Below, in pieces: positions 52,562 through 63,912 of a stretch of 64,000 bases of DNA. Below the pieces are notes generated by a model. It made no database searches and was not told the DNA's origin. It saw only the letters and a program-made list of their open reading frames with translations. Position numbers and translations under genes: made by a program. Origin of the DNA: Riptortus pedestris (taxonomy: Eukaryota; Arthropoda; Insecta; Hemiptera; Alydidae); NCBI GenBank assembly GCA_019009955.1, contig CM032232.1, positions 51,533,501 to 51,597,500 on the forward strand, in the 5' to 3' direction. Positions within the stretch are counted from its first letter, which is position 1, and the number at the start of each line of letters is the position of its first letter.

Positions 52562-54217
52562 GTATGTATTTGCAGATTAAAATTCTTGATAAAAAGTAAT
52601 CTAGAATGTCGTCTTATTACTAATGAAGGTGGGGGGGGGGGTGTGGAGGGACTTTCAACATTTTTTTTTAAATATTTATTTTGTTTTTTTTTAACCTGCA
52701 AAATGTATTATTGAAGTGACCATTTTCTTGTCTCCCTCCTACTTTCATGCCTGTAAGAGATTTATTTTTCAAAAATTTCAAAGCTAAAAGAATATACTAA
52801 TTATATTGTACTAAAAATATTTTAAGTTTTATATTTATTTCATATTAATTAATTCAATATCAAGTAAGAGCTAAACATAATGCACGATTTTTGAAAGAGG
52901 AAGTATTTTTAATTCAATTAAAAAGAAGATGCTAGGCTGAGGGTTGGTCTGACAGTCCAAGCTGGATGATCTTAGTGCTTCAACTTTCTCAACTACATTC
53001 ACCTACTCAAAAGTAATCTAATGAATTTATGTAAAATTTGTAATTGGTATAGTGCAAATTTCATAATGCAACAAGGCAAACAAATGACACTTGTTTTTCA
53101 ACCTTTCATTTTAGTCAAGACATCGACATTAAAAAAAATATATATAGTAAAGTACCTTTTTAAAATGTTTGGACAACAGACTCTCCGTCTCAAGAGCATT
53201 TGCACTCAAGGCAGGGCCAATATTTTACACTGCCACATTTTTTTGTGAATATTATTTATTGTGATTCTGTAAAAGCCAACAAAAGATAGTTGGATTTGAA
53301 ATAAAAAAAGGAGCCGAATCTATTGTGGAAAAAATATTTTTAAATGCAGTGTTCCATACCTTCAAACGGAATTGGTTGATGTGAGAAACTTAAATAGAAG
53401 AAGTTGAAATTCTAGACCGGGGTGCATGTAGTCATGTTTAAATACCTAATGATGTTTAATAGAAACAGCCTCAGCTATTTGAACATGACTAGGAAAAACT
53501 AACAGCACCGTCCCATGGAATGAAGAGGAAATGGAGTAATACAGACTAAAATGTGTATAAAAACTATTAAGTAATTATGTCAATAATTTATTAAGAAAAA
53601 AATAATATTCCCTAAAAATTAAATTAATAAAACAATCTTCTATATGTGCCTCAGGAATAACATATAAATACATCCTAAAGAACCAAGGGTTAGCAGCTGG
53701 TTAGTCGCCTGAAACAAAATAAAAAAGAGTTCACTAAATATTAAATAAATAATTTTAATATATATAATTCTAGTTTAGAGGTCCATAATTATTGAACTTA
53801 TTTCAAGAATAGCTATAAATAAGCTTCTAAAAGCTATTAGAGCCTTCAAAATAAATTTAAGTATCTAGAACAGCAATAAATGTGTTAAGAATGAGGGCAT
53901 TTTTGAGGTCCAACAAGAAAGTAATATGATACGATATGGAAGCCATAGTTTCTTGCCTCGGGAGATATGAACCACAGTTAACCTCATATTAACCTTAATC
54001 CAATAGTTACTAGAAATGGCAATTTATACGAAAAGTTAAAAAACATTGAAAAGTTGTAATCAGGGCAAGTGTTTTTTTTTTCCTTCTTGCATGAAACTGT
54101 TTTGACTGTAGCCATGACAGTAAGGAAGCTGAAGACCCCCAGATAAAGATTTTAAATAAAGGTTGTGAAACCTGGTAAACATATATTTTGGTGTATGGAA
54201 ATAAGCCTAAAAAAAAA
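52562..54217. other. AT-rich stretch, no gene seen
   Basis: No supported exon on either strand; a 75-codon frame at 53021-53248 lacks domain and splice context. Confidence 0.35.
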
Positions 54218-54300
54218 AGTCTATCCCACAAGGGCATATAATAAGTAGATTTCCACCTGCTTAATTCAATACAACTTTAAGAAATTTGAGATTATAAATA
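54218..54300 (+). mobile_element. Worn HINE-like 5' terminus
   Basis: AAAAAGTCTATCCCACAAGG followed by TAAGTAGATTTCCACCTG aligns with the family 5' end (AAAGTCCGTCACGCAGGG ... TAAGCAGATTTCCCACGTG) with several changes. The remainder is not recognisable. Confidence 0.4.
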
Positions 54301-55360
54301 TGAAAATGGCAAGAGGAGAAGAAAGGAAAACAGTGCTTCTAATTAAATATATCTATTAGTGAGCCAGTATTAACAATATAGGGTTGTTATCTTAGAAAGG
54401 TGTAGTAACAACAGATTGTACTGTAGGGGCTCATTCCATCTCAAATCAACACACCTATTCAACCTCAGTATTTCTACTTGATAAGAAGTAAAGTTTATTA
54501 ACTTATGTAATAGTTACATGTTGTTATATCTCTCCAAATTATAAAAGAAAAGATGGATTTATTATCAGGCTAATATCATACATGTTTATGTAATATAAAG
54601 GACAAAACTAAATACTTCAGTTAAAACATTATTATATTAAGAAATAAAAACTTAATTTACAAATTCAAACTTGGAATAAAGTTATTAAAAGGACATCAAC
54701 AACAGTGCTGTCAAATAGACATTGACATAAACGTCAGGAGCTTTAAAAACTAAATATACTTAATATATAGTGAATGTAAAGTTAGCCCATACGGAACCCA
54801 ATCCCTGTGAGCAAAAGAGAATAAGAGATTTTTTTCCTTCAAAAATTAAACATTATTTTGTAATTTCAAAAACAAATATTATTAAGAATCATAGAAAGGA
54901 GCACAGAGAATATTATCACAAAATAGTATGTTTCTTGTCATTCAAGTTTAATCAGGGAAAGAGAAATTAATATTTCAAATATTGGCTATATTTTTTTAGG
55001 ATTTACAATGATCATTTTCACTAATTGCAGATTTAATTCAATGAAATATATTTCTTCTTAATCAATATGTAGATAATAGATGTGTGAAAATTCACTAAAA
55101 TCTGATAGTAATGTCAAACTTCTATTTAAATATATTACAAGGATGACAGAAATTCTTAAACATAATTAACAAGTGGGCTTATTCCTAACATAAGCACTCA
55201 ATTAAAAATATAAACCACTAACAGTACATACATTCAGTATGTATATATAATAATCATCTAATGCTAATCATTTAATGAAAGATGGCTTAAGGATGCACTA
55301 GAAAAAAAACTATTTCTTACTCCTTAAGAAGTTTGGTCTGAATAAAAACTTATAATTAGC
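54301..55360. other. AT-rich stretch, no gene seen
   Basis: An open frame at 54770-54970 starts with a passable peptide but has no domain or splice support. Confidence 0.3.
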
Positions 55361-55367
55361 ATAAAAC

Positions 55368-55530
55368 ATACGGACTGCGTCATAACGGAAGTTAACTTAC
55401 TTATTAAACATATTATCCAAAATACTCCAATAATTGGAAATAGATCAATGTGAAATAATATGGCTGGCGGGCAGCTGTCTTGGCGGGCATAAAATAATAG
55501 GTACGTCATCAAATTGCGATACGTCATCAA
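55368..55530 (+). promoter_or_regulatory. CRE/ATF-rich promoter-like segment
   Basis: TACGTCATCA occurs twice, 18 bp apart (55502-55511 and 55520-55529), and a related TGCGTCATAAC lies near 55376. TACGTCA is a CREB/ATF-type site. The following 150 bp is GC-richer and reads like a transcribed leader. The motifs are exact; the promoter role is inferred. Strand is set by the candidate exon downstream. Confidence 0.45.
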
Positions 55531-55559
55531 TACTTTTTTCTTCTTAGTAAAAAAAATCG

Positions 55560-55707
55560 GTTCTGTGACCTGAGTGGCAACTCTGCGTGTAAGCTTCGAA
55601 GGACACAGCGTTGGGGAGAGATTTCACCTATTGTTGATCGAGCAGTGATTGAGAAGTGGGAAGGAGATCCGTCAGGTTGCAACCACATTTTATTTTTTGC
55701 ATCAGGG
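55560..55707 (+). other. Candidate non-coding first exon
   Basis: GC-richer DNA (GTTCTGTGACCTGAGTGGCA ... GGGAAGGAGATCCGTCAGG) has no long ORF and ends at a donor-like GTATGT at 55708. It might be spliced to the coding exon at 63705, the next plus-strand exon whose acceptor sits just before a start codon. There is no direct evidence for that link. Confidence 0.3.
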
Positions 55708-56414
55708 GTATGTCTTCTATTTAATTTAAAAACTCTTCGTTTAGGAAGCGGTTGAAGACTGTACCATTAAACGTTTTATCAAAGAAATGTGGGCTGATGA
55801 GTCTTCCCTGAAAGAGACCGCACCGGTTTTTTTTTTTGCGTGAAACTATGCTGGTGGAAAAATGTATTTATAAATAATTACTACGTAATTAGTTTAAAAT
55901 CAATTAATTCTAAGGGCGTTTTTTGTTATGTTATGTTCTTTGAAGTAAACATTTTTTTGGAATCATTCAGGGATACTTTTGCGTTATTTCGTTTTAAATG
56001 ATTTTTTTTTTATTTTTTAAATTTCAGATTCTATTCCTTTTCCCGTAGACTTGTTATAAGGATAATTTTGTTCACAAAAACTTTTATGCTGTAGCATTTT
56101 TCAATAAAACGTACCGTTTTTGTAATAAAGATTTCCACATTTTACGGCTAAAGGACGCATCAAATCGAAAAATTCACCGATATAAACACGTTTTAGAATT
56201 TGATTTTCTATAAGAATCCGTCATATAAAGTATAGCCATTCTGTTGGAAATTCCAAAGTTATAGTCACTGGAGAAGGTTATGAGGTTGAATATGAACTGA
56301 AAATATTCTTCAGGAGTCATAATTATGGCACACCTAGTCTCAGCCTTTTAATAATACATTTGGCGATTATAAGGGGGGTGGCACTGGAATTTGGGACACC
56401 TTGTATGTTTATGT

Positions 56415-56415
<1 letters not shown>

Positions 56416-56453
<38 letters not shown>

Positions 56454-56660
56454 CAACCTCAGTCTGTACATTAAATGTTTTCTCGAAATTTTAGGATACT
56501 TTTTCGTTTCACAAGCCCTTGACAAGATATATTCAATTTATGGCTTTGGGGTCTGTTTGTTTATTTGTTAGCTACGTCTTCGTCCGAAACGACCAAACCG
56601 AATTTTATGAAACTTGGTAAGTGTATTACTACTAACCTATAGGCTGTACAAGTGGTTCTC
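56416..56660 (+). mobile_element. Helitron 5'-end fragment behind a (TA)n tract
   Basis: After (TA)n at 56416-56451, CAACCTCAGTCTGTACATTA and, further on, CCGAATTTTATGAAACTTGG match the 5' region of the Helitron at 58047. It stops near 56660, shortly before HINE-like copy E. Confidence 0.65.
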
Positions 56661-56701
56661 AAACTTTTTTGATGAAGGAACTCTTTTGAAAAGCGAAAAA
56701 G

Positions 56702-56807
56702 TCTATCACGCAGGGGCTGCGTTAACTAAATTGATTTCCCACTTTTTAAATGCCATCATAAGTAGTACAACCTTAATAGCTTATTTTCCCTAAGGGAAAT
56801 CTGCTAA
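56702..56807 (+). mobile_element. HINE-like element copy E, internally deleted (106 bp)
   Basis: Retains both ends (TCTATCACGCAGGGGCTGCG; TTTTCCCTAAGGGAAATC then TGCTAA) with almost nothing between. A minimal derivative showing which terminal sequences persist. Confidence 0.78.
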
Positions 56808-56833
56808 TACTTGACGGTGCCCTAGAATGAAAG

Positions 56834-57301
56834 GCCGTCACGCAGGGGTTGCGTAACCTAAGCAGATTTCCCACGTGAAGTTTTACAATAGAGAAATCTG
56901 CCTAATAACAACAGTAGTAGTAAGGAATCTCTAGACCTATTCACGAGGAACGATCAGTTACGGTAACAACCGCCCTAGCTCTCGGCGGAAAGTCCCGAAC
57001 ATAGCCGACTCCTGCCTACCACACTCATAATACAAATGCAAATATCTCGGTTAATATTCAAGATACATAATAAATGTATAGAACAATATTTATAGTAAAT
57101 TTAATTTGCAATAAGATTGGTTCTATATAATGTTTTGATCCGACGTATGGTAACGGAGATATTTCGAATTTTCGAAAATCCCCCCTCCCCCTTTTTCGAT
57201 TTCAGCCATTAACGAACTTGATCAATCTTTTTGCATAAAACGTTTAAATATCGAGTTTGGTAACGACCAAACAAAAATTACGACCGCTAGAGCGTTAACA
57301 G

Positions 57302-57363
<62 letters not shown>

Positions 57364-57547
57364 GAAGGGACCTCATTTTCGTCATCTCCTGGGTAGGATC
57401 GATGGACATTTGAAGAAAGTTTTCGAAAATCGCGTCATGAGTACGACCTCAATAGCTGAATGAGGCAATATCGTAACCAATGAAGGCCTACTGAGGTGCG
57501 ATTATTGCTAGTTGAATAGCTGATTTCCCTTGGGGGAAATCTGCTAA
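56834..57547 (+). mobile_element. HINE-like element copy F
   Basis: Starts near CCGTCACGCAGGGGTTGCG, has (TA)n at about 57306-57358 and ends with GATTTCCCTTGGGGGAAATC then TGCTAA. A local duplication around AATAGCTGA near the 3' end inserts about 70 bp (57460-57515). 714 bp. Confidence 0.82.
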
Positions 57548-57935
57548 AATAAAAATATCTCGGTTCATAATCAAGATAGAGAATAAATAAATATAGCAAT
57601 ATTTATAGTACATTTATTTTGCAATAAGATTGGTTCTGTACAATTTTTCGGACCGGCGTATAGTAACGAAGATATTTCGAAAATCCTCCCTCCTACTGGC
57701 CCGTTTTCAGCCATTTACGAACTTGATCTTTCTTTTTTCTTTCTTTTTACATAAAACGATTAATTATTGAGTTTGGTAACTATCGAACAAAAATTTCGAC
57801 AGACATATATAATTTTGAAAGGACCTCTTTTCGTCATCTCACGGATATGATTGATGGACAAATAAAGAATTTGTTCGAAAATTGCGTCATGAGTACGACC
57901 TCAATAGCTGATTTCTCTTAAGGGAAATCTACTAA
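57548..57935 (+). mobile_element. HINE-like partial copy G, directly abutting copy F
   Basis: Begins inside the family sequence (AATATCTCGGTTCATAATCA) with no 5' terminus and runs to a 3' hairpin (GATTTCTCTTAAGGGAAATC then TACTAA). It follows the 3' end of copy F without a spacer. Confidence 0.75.
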
Positions 57936-58008
57936 AAGAAGAATGATACGACCGTGAATGCTATAAGGTAATGGACAAAGCTCGTGCCCGCGCGCGTATG
58001 TGTGTGTA

Positions 58009-58009
<1 letters not shown>

Positions 58010-58046
<37 letters not shown>
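58010..58046. repeat. (GT)n microsatellite
   Basis: GT tract ending in TATATA just before the Helitron 5' TC. Confidence 0.9.
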
Positions 58047-58047
<1 letters not shown>

Positions 58048-59727
58048 CTATAAATATATAAAATTGTAACCTCTGTCTGTACATTGATTTTTTTTCGCGA
58101 AATTTCACGATAACTTTTCGTTTCACGTGTCATAGACACCATAACTGCATTTTGTTTCTTTGGTGTCTGTTTGTTTGTTTGTTTCATAATTTGTTTGTTT
58201 GTTACCTTTTCACGCATAAACGGCTGAACCGAATTTTATGAAACTTGGTATGTATATTACTACTAACCCAACTTAGACTTTAGGCTATATTAATATCCTC
58301 TGGGACGAACAGGAGTGGGGGTTATAAGGGAAGCCAGAAATTAAAAATAGCGATATTTCGTTTCCTATTGGTTTTTCGGCAAATATAAACATAACAAAAG
58401 TTGTTTATTTTGTTATGTAGAGTAACTTTTGTTATATACACTTTTTTCGTATACCGAATTATAAACGAGATATACGCTGAAACCTATAGCGGAAGTGAAC
58501 AATTTTATTTGGGACAAAAGACCCAACCGAAATAAATAAAACACGGTATATGTATTAGCACTAACGCTTTAATTAGAACAAGCCATACCAACATTTCTAG
58601 GGACGGGCAGGAGAGGGGGTTATGAGGGAAGCCAGAAATTAAAAATAGCGATATTTCGTTTCCTATTAGGTTTTCGGCAAATATGAACAGAACAAAAGTT
58701 GTTTATTTTGTAATTTAGAGTAACTTTTGTTATATACACTTTTTTCTTATAACGAATTATAAACGAGATATATGCTAAAACCTATAGCAGAAGTGAATAA
58801 TTTTATTTGGGACAAAAGACCCAACCGAAATAAATAAAACTCGGTATGTGTATTAGTACTAACGCTTTCATTATAACAAGCTATACCAACATTTCTAGGG
58901 ACGGGCAGGAGTGGGGGTTGTAAGGGAGGCCTGAATTTAAAAATAGCGGTATTTCGTTTTCTATTCGTTTTTCGGCAAATATGAACATAACAAAAGTTGT
59001 TTATTTTGTTATTTAGAGTAACTTTTGTTATATACACTTTTTTCTTATACCGAATTATAAACGAGATATACACTATAAACTAAAGCGGGAGTCAACTATT
59101 TCATTAGGCACTAACGATTAAACCGAACTTAAAAACTCGGTATGTCAATTAGCATTAATTCTTCCATGATTATAAGCTATATTAAAATTTTTAGGTTAGA
59201 ACGGGAGTGGGGGTTATAAGGGAGGCCTGAAATAAAAATTCGTGATATTTCATTGTCTATTTGTTTTTTGACAAACAAGCTAATAACAAAAGTTGTTTAC
59301 TTTGTTATTTAGATTAACTTTTGTTTTATACATTTCTCCAGGAACAATGTGTGGAGCAAGTAATTTGCGTAGAAATATTGATATGCTCAACAATTCATTC
59401 TAATTTGAACTATGAGGTGCCTCACCTGGAAAAATTAATTCAAATCTATGTTAATATTTTGTCCTTAGTAACTGAAATGTATGCATTATGCACAGGAGAC
59501 GGGAAATATGGCAATATAACAAAATATGAAATATGACAATTTGGAGGACAGTCAAGACTTACATAAAAAATTAATTTTATTATTAACAAATGCCAACAAC
59601 GGATATTAACCCTAAACACTGGGACGGGTAAATGTCAAAATATTGTGCAAAGTAAAGCCTTGCCAAAAAAATACCATAACCACTCAGCCTCAAATAAATT
59701 CCCGGGCGAAGCCGGGTATCTGAGCTA

Positions 59728-59728
<1 letters not shown>
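58047..59728 (+). mobile_element. Non-autonomous Helitron with internal tandem repeats
   Basis: The 5' end is A|TCTATAAATATATAAAATTG, matching the TC start of Helitrons. The 3' end has a GC-rich hairpin CCCGGGCGAAGCCGGG at 59701-59716, then TATCTGAGCTAG, followed by T: a CTRR terminus (CTAG) at an A/T target with no duplication. The hairpin-to-end spacing is 12 nt. No Rep/helicase frame is present; a 71-codon frame at 59321 has no domain. The middle consists of about four 298-bp tandem units. Confidence 0.85.
58317..59330 (+). repeat. Tandem array, about 3.5-4 units of 298 bp, inside the Helitron
   Basis: Units begin at about 58317, 58616, 58915 and 59211 at GGGGGTTATAAGGGA(A/G)GCC. Each carries ATAGCGATATTTCGTTTCCT, AACAAAAGTTGTTTATTTTG and, except in the truncated last unit, CGAATTATAAACGAGATATA. 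Units 1-3 look very similar; unit 4 is more diverged and truncated. Confidence 0.88.

Positions 59729-59783
<55 letters not shown>
59729..59783. repeat. (TA)n microsatellite
   Basis: TA tract immediately after the Helitron 3' terminus; the Helitron seems to have inserted into a TA/GT-rich microsatellite, as (GT)n/(TA)n also abuts its 5' end. Confidence 0.93.
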
Positions 59784-59790
<7 letters not shown>

Positions 59791-61099
59791 ATTGTTAATT
59801 GTGATATTCTATGTATGGTTTACTAATGTCTGGATTTTATTTTTATTTTAATACAACCTTCAATTTGAATTCTTTGGGGCATATAGCGTGGGAGAGGTCT
59901 CCCATCAATGGGATGAATATAAGGTCGCCGGTTGAAATTGGTAAAATATATTTATAAGCTTCACAATAACCTCGAATATTCAACTGTAGTTTCATTTTCA
60001 TAACTGTATATATTTGCTTAAAAGTATACACGATATATGTATAGAGGAAATAAAAGAAAATCATTAATTTATGTTTTGCGTCATTGCCTTTGCTGAGATG
60101 CTAAATAGCAAAGATCTCTTTGGACAAAATGTGGCGCGAAATTTAAACATTTTAGTAAGATTTTTTGTTTTATATTGATGTAGCCCTTAAAAAAATGTTT
60201 CGACTGATAAACTCTTATAGTCCTTTATAAAATTCATATATTTGCTTACTATATTTTTAATCTTACATTTTGACTTTGGGTTAAAATATGAGAGCTGTTG
60301 GGGAAATGTTTTTTTGCCCGGCAACATTTAACTATGGCAACAGGTCATCGATTAGAACTGTGTCCCTGACTAAATGAATTTGCAGAATAATCAGTGTGTA
60401 GTTATCTCCTGACATATTATCATTACAAACCTTTATAATCTTATTATTCATCTTTTTTCCTAAATTGCGTCGCCGTCATCGTTTTGAAGGTAGAAAATTC
60501 AGAGCTTGAATTTGTTGTATGGCTTTCACATTCAAAACTATCAATTTCTTTAGTCTTAAAAACCTTTTCAACAGTAACAGTTTTGTACAAAAAATATTAT
60601 TGGCGTATCAATTGGGTAAGGTTAGTTTTTAAACAATGTTTTTATGATAATCAAGTTGTGCCCTTCAGACATTCACTTCTTTTAATCTTGACTTAATCCC
60701 ACCATCAAAAAAATCCTTTTCCACTGCCCTTTCATTGAATTGTATTCGTAACGCTTTACTATGGTGAACCAAATATACATACATAGATCACTAATTTTGT
60801 TTAGCATCTTTCCTGTTGGAGTTGATTCTATTGGGGTTGATTGAGTTGATAGGCTGAATTGATTCTATTAAGTTCTCTGAAGTGTATGAATATTCTTATT
60901 TTGGTTAGTTAGTGATAACTATATTAATAGATTATTTAGTAATGAAGAAAAAAACATGTTATATTGTAGTTCATTTTAAGTACATAGAATTCGTCATGTG
61001 TATATTTAGAAATGATAGGATTTGTTCAATGATAGGTATCTGTTCTCTATATTTTCTAATTTTTAACTTCTGTTATACCTTTCATTTGTTTTCTTTTTT
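59784..61099. other. AT-rich stretch, no gene seen
   Basis: No supported exon on either strand. Confidence 0.4.
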
Positions 61100-61220
61100 A
61101 ATTATTATTATTTATTAACGTCCACTTTTGGCAACTATGGCTAATTGCGATGGGTTTTCTACAGGTGACCACCCTTTTCTAGCCAGGGTAGTACTAAGGA
61201 TTTAATTTAATGACTTCACC
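61100..61220 (-). mobile_element. SINE family 1, minus-strand copy
   Basis: Reverse complement of TTATTAACGTCCACTTTTGG ... ACCACCCTTTTCTAGCC ... matches the body and tail of the copy at 3620-3838, including the (TAA)n tail at its left edge. Confidence 0.7.
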
Positions 61221-62189
61221 ACTAAATAAATTTGTTTTAATATGTTTGAATTTATTTATTGTTTTTGTTTTGGGACAGTAATACTTTTTATTCGATTGAA
61301 GATATGAATACTGTAATGCTTTAGTTGCATGATGAAATATGAATCAATTTAAAAAAAAAAAAATCTTTTAAACAAGATAAACAAAGTACTGAAGTTGGTT
61401 ACTTTCATTATTTCTTCAGTGTAAATACTTCTACCTTGTGCTTTCCAAAGCACAATGGTGATAATGGATAAATCTCTAAAAATTAAGATTAAAACAGTTT
61501 GACTTCGTCAGTATAATTAACTAACTAACAAATACTCTTAAGGATTCCTTTTTACATTAGAGGTAATTTTATACTGATTATTTCTAAGTGAATAGTTGAA
61601 TTTTCTTTTTTTTGTTTCGGGTAATCCTTAATGAACTAGGAATGACTCAACTCAAAACTTATAATCTAAAGAATTCATTTTGTACTCAGCATCAATTTCT
61701 TTTTGCTACGTGTGGCTAAAATTCTTTTTTAATTTCATAAATATTTCCTTATAACCATTTTTAAAATGTTTTAAGAGGTGATCCATGGAATATATAGGAG
61801 AACAGATAATATTAAGGGGGAAAAAATAAAAGTTTCATCTTAATTATCATTGTTACTAAACTAAATACAGTATTTCAAACATTAATAAATTTAATTATTG
61901 CAGATTTTTAATAAAATTACAAAGAATATTTCATTGACATGGAGGCACTGGTTATGGAATTCATACTTGAAGTGCAAAATAATTGGAAAAATTCCACCAT
62001 CAAATATTTATTAGAAAATTTAATTTTGTTTTTAATTGAAGAGGTTTTTATATCCTGTCAGACTGTTCTGTTAGTTTTACAGGTTGTTAAAACAGAAAGC
62101 AGGGATCTAGTTTTCATCCATGGGCACTTAACAGAAATTATGTTTTTAGATCAGGTAGTTAAAAAAATCTGATGAAACCACAAGACTTC
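61221..62189. other. AT-rich stretch, no gene seen
   Basis: An open frame at 61939-62172 is hydrophobic and lacks any recognisable motif; not supported as a gene. Confidence 0.35.
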
Positions 62190-62680
62190 TTTGTACTTCT
62201 AATAAATTAAATAAGCAAAATGTTTGGTTCGACAACTTAAAATTATTTCACTTGGAAGTGATTTAAGAACCAACACCAAAGTACCAATGTACCAGACCGA
62301 AAAATGTCACAGAACATAATTTATAGATTTTTTCATTGTATACCAAAAAGGTCCTATACAAAATATTTTGTATATCAAATATGTGCAGAGAAATTTGCAA
62401 TTTTTTAAATTTTCGCCCTCCCGTAAACCCTCCCTTAGTTTATTTCGATCAATAGGAGAGGTTCACAACTAGACCTTACAACAATCCTAAATATGAAACT
62501 TCACCATTTTAGAGGTAGTAGTTTTTGAGCTATGTGATATACATACAGAGGTGATGACGAAACTCTTCAATATGGGTTCAGGAAGGCAAAAATGGATAAT
62601 TCTGTTGAAATCTGAAAACCAAAAGTTATTGAAATTACAGCACTTACTTCACTGTGTTCTATGAAGTAATAATAAACTTC
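62190..62680 (+). repeat. Dispersed repeat of unknown type, copy 2
   Basis: Collinear with 18890-19400 in the same orientation. This copy keeps a somewhat more GC-rich centre (CGCCCTCCCGTAAACCC). Confidence 0.6.
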
Positions 62681-63704
62681 ATTATTTAGGGACTCTTTAA
62701 ACTATGCTTACTTGCAATGTACTGGACTTACCCCCAAATTAAGTAATCACACATTCTATAATCTATTTCATCCATAATTGGAACCTTTACTACAAATATT
62801 TGATTGAAATAATATTTCAAGACCTCGACAATTAGGTATAATTTTTGATTCGCTGGCCTTTTAATAACCATCTAAGTTTGATTGATATTTTGGGTTTCTT
62901 TTTATTTAAATAATAAGATTATTAATTTTATAATCTCACTGTGATACTAGATAATCAATTTATTTCCAAAAAAAAATATTGATTCCTAATTAGGATAAAC
63001 TTAAGAGTTTGAAATGTGCTTATTAGAATTTGGAAGTGAACTGTCAAAAATAAGGGAAGAGTATGACAAAAAAAGGACTAATGATGCCTTGTTAAGGAGA
63101 TGAAAGTCAACTTTCCTAATAAATATTTTATAGTGGAATTTTTCCATTTCTTTCCTTATTAAAGTATAAAGGAAAGAGGAAATTTTGGCTCATAGATTAG
63201 GTGCTGGTTATAAGTTATCCTCACTATGTTAAAACTTGGTTATATATTTTCATTCAAACATATCAGACTGCTTCTATTTTTTCATCATAGTTTCTTGCTA
63301 CTTTGTTACTTGATTTTTTGATGTTCTATATAAATATCATTTATTCTAATAATTAATGTGAAATTTAATGGGCCTTATGTTTGCTAAAGCAGTACGTCCA
63401 TTTTTACTCAGATTAATGAGGCCATTGAGAAGCTAGTTTAATAAAGAAGTACGTCTAATAATCTAGTGAAAGAAAACATATAAAAATCAGGGGAGAGTAA
63501 CACCTAACATATTTCTCCCATCAAAGTGTTTAATTATAATGCCTTAGAGTGTATTTTAATTGTTTTCCTGAGCTCCAGTTTAAGTTCTTTTTTTTTTTTA
63601 ATCACTAATAATTAAAATTATGTTTTATTACAATACAAATACACAATTTTATTTTATGTTTAATCATCATATGTTTTCATTAATAATGTTATCAACATTT
63701 CTAG
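62681..63704. other. AT-rich stretch before the last exon, no gene seen
   Basis: Probably intron or upstream DNA of the exon at 63705. A weak match to the short dispersed repeat of 38224 lies near 63375-63460. Confidence 0.35.
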
Positions 63705-63912
63705 GCTGAATTCAATTGTACAAAAATGCATAATGAGAGTGACAGATTAGCTCTTGAAACGAAAGATGCTACATACAAAGAAATTACTCCAGAGAGCTTA
63801 AGTGATTTGAAATATAAAAATTCTCTGCGGGCTGCTCATGTCATGATATACGCACCAATGGACACTAATGGCTTTCTGCCTGATCGTTTAATGAAATTTT
63901 GTATCCTTGTAG
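63705..63912 (+). CDS. First coding exon of an unrecognised gene, continues beyond window
   Basis: An acceptor (ACATTTCTAG) precedes 21 nt and ATG at 63726 in the favourable context CAAAAATG. About 61-62 codons follow to a donor, either GTAGGT at 63909 or GTAATT at 63913. The peptide (MHNESDRLALETKDATYKE ... NSLRAAHVMIYAPMDTNG) has clear coding composition and no AT-driven bias. The 21 nt before the ATG are also open, so it could be an internal exon. I do not recognise the family. Confidence 0.6.

Noticed and set aside
58317..59330. CRISPR-like or satellite array
   Set aside because: Units are 298 bp, contiguous, without spacers, and lie inside clear Helitron ends.
59321..59536. 71-codon frame near the Helitron 3' end as a Helitron protein
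   Set aside because: No Rep or helicase motif; composition matches the surrounding AT-rich filler.
61939..62172. 77-codon hydrophobic frame as a membrane protein gene
   Set aside because: No motif, no splice context, and AT-driven codons.
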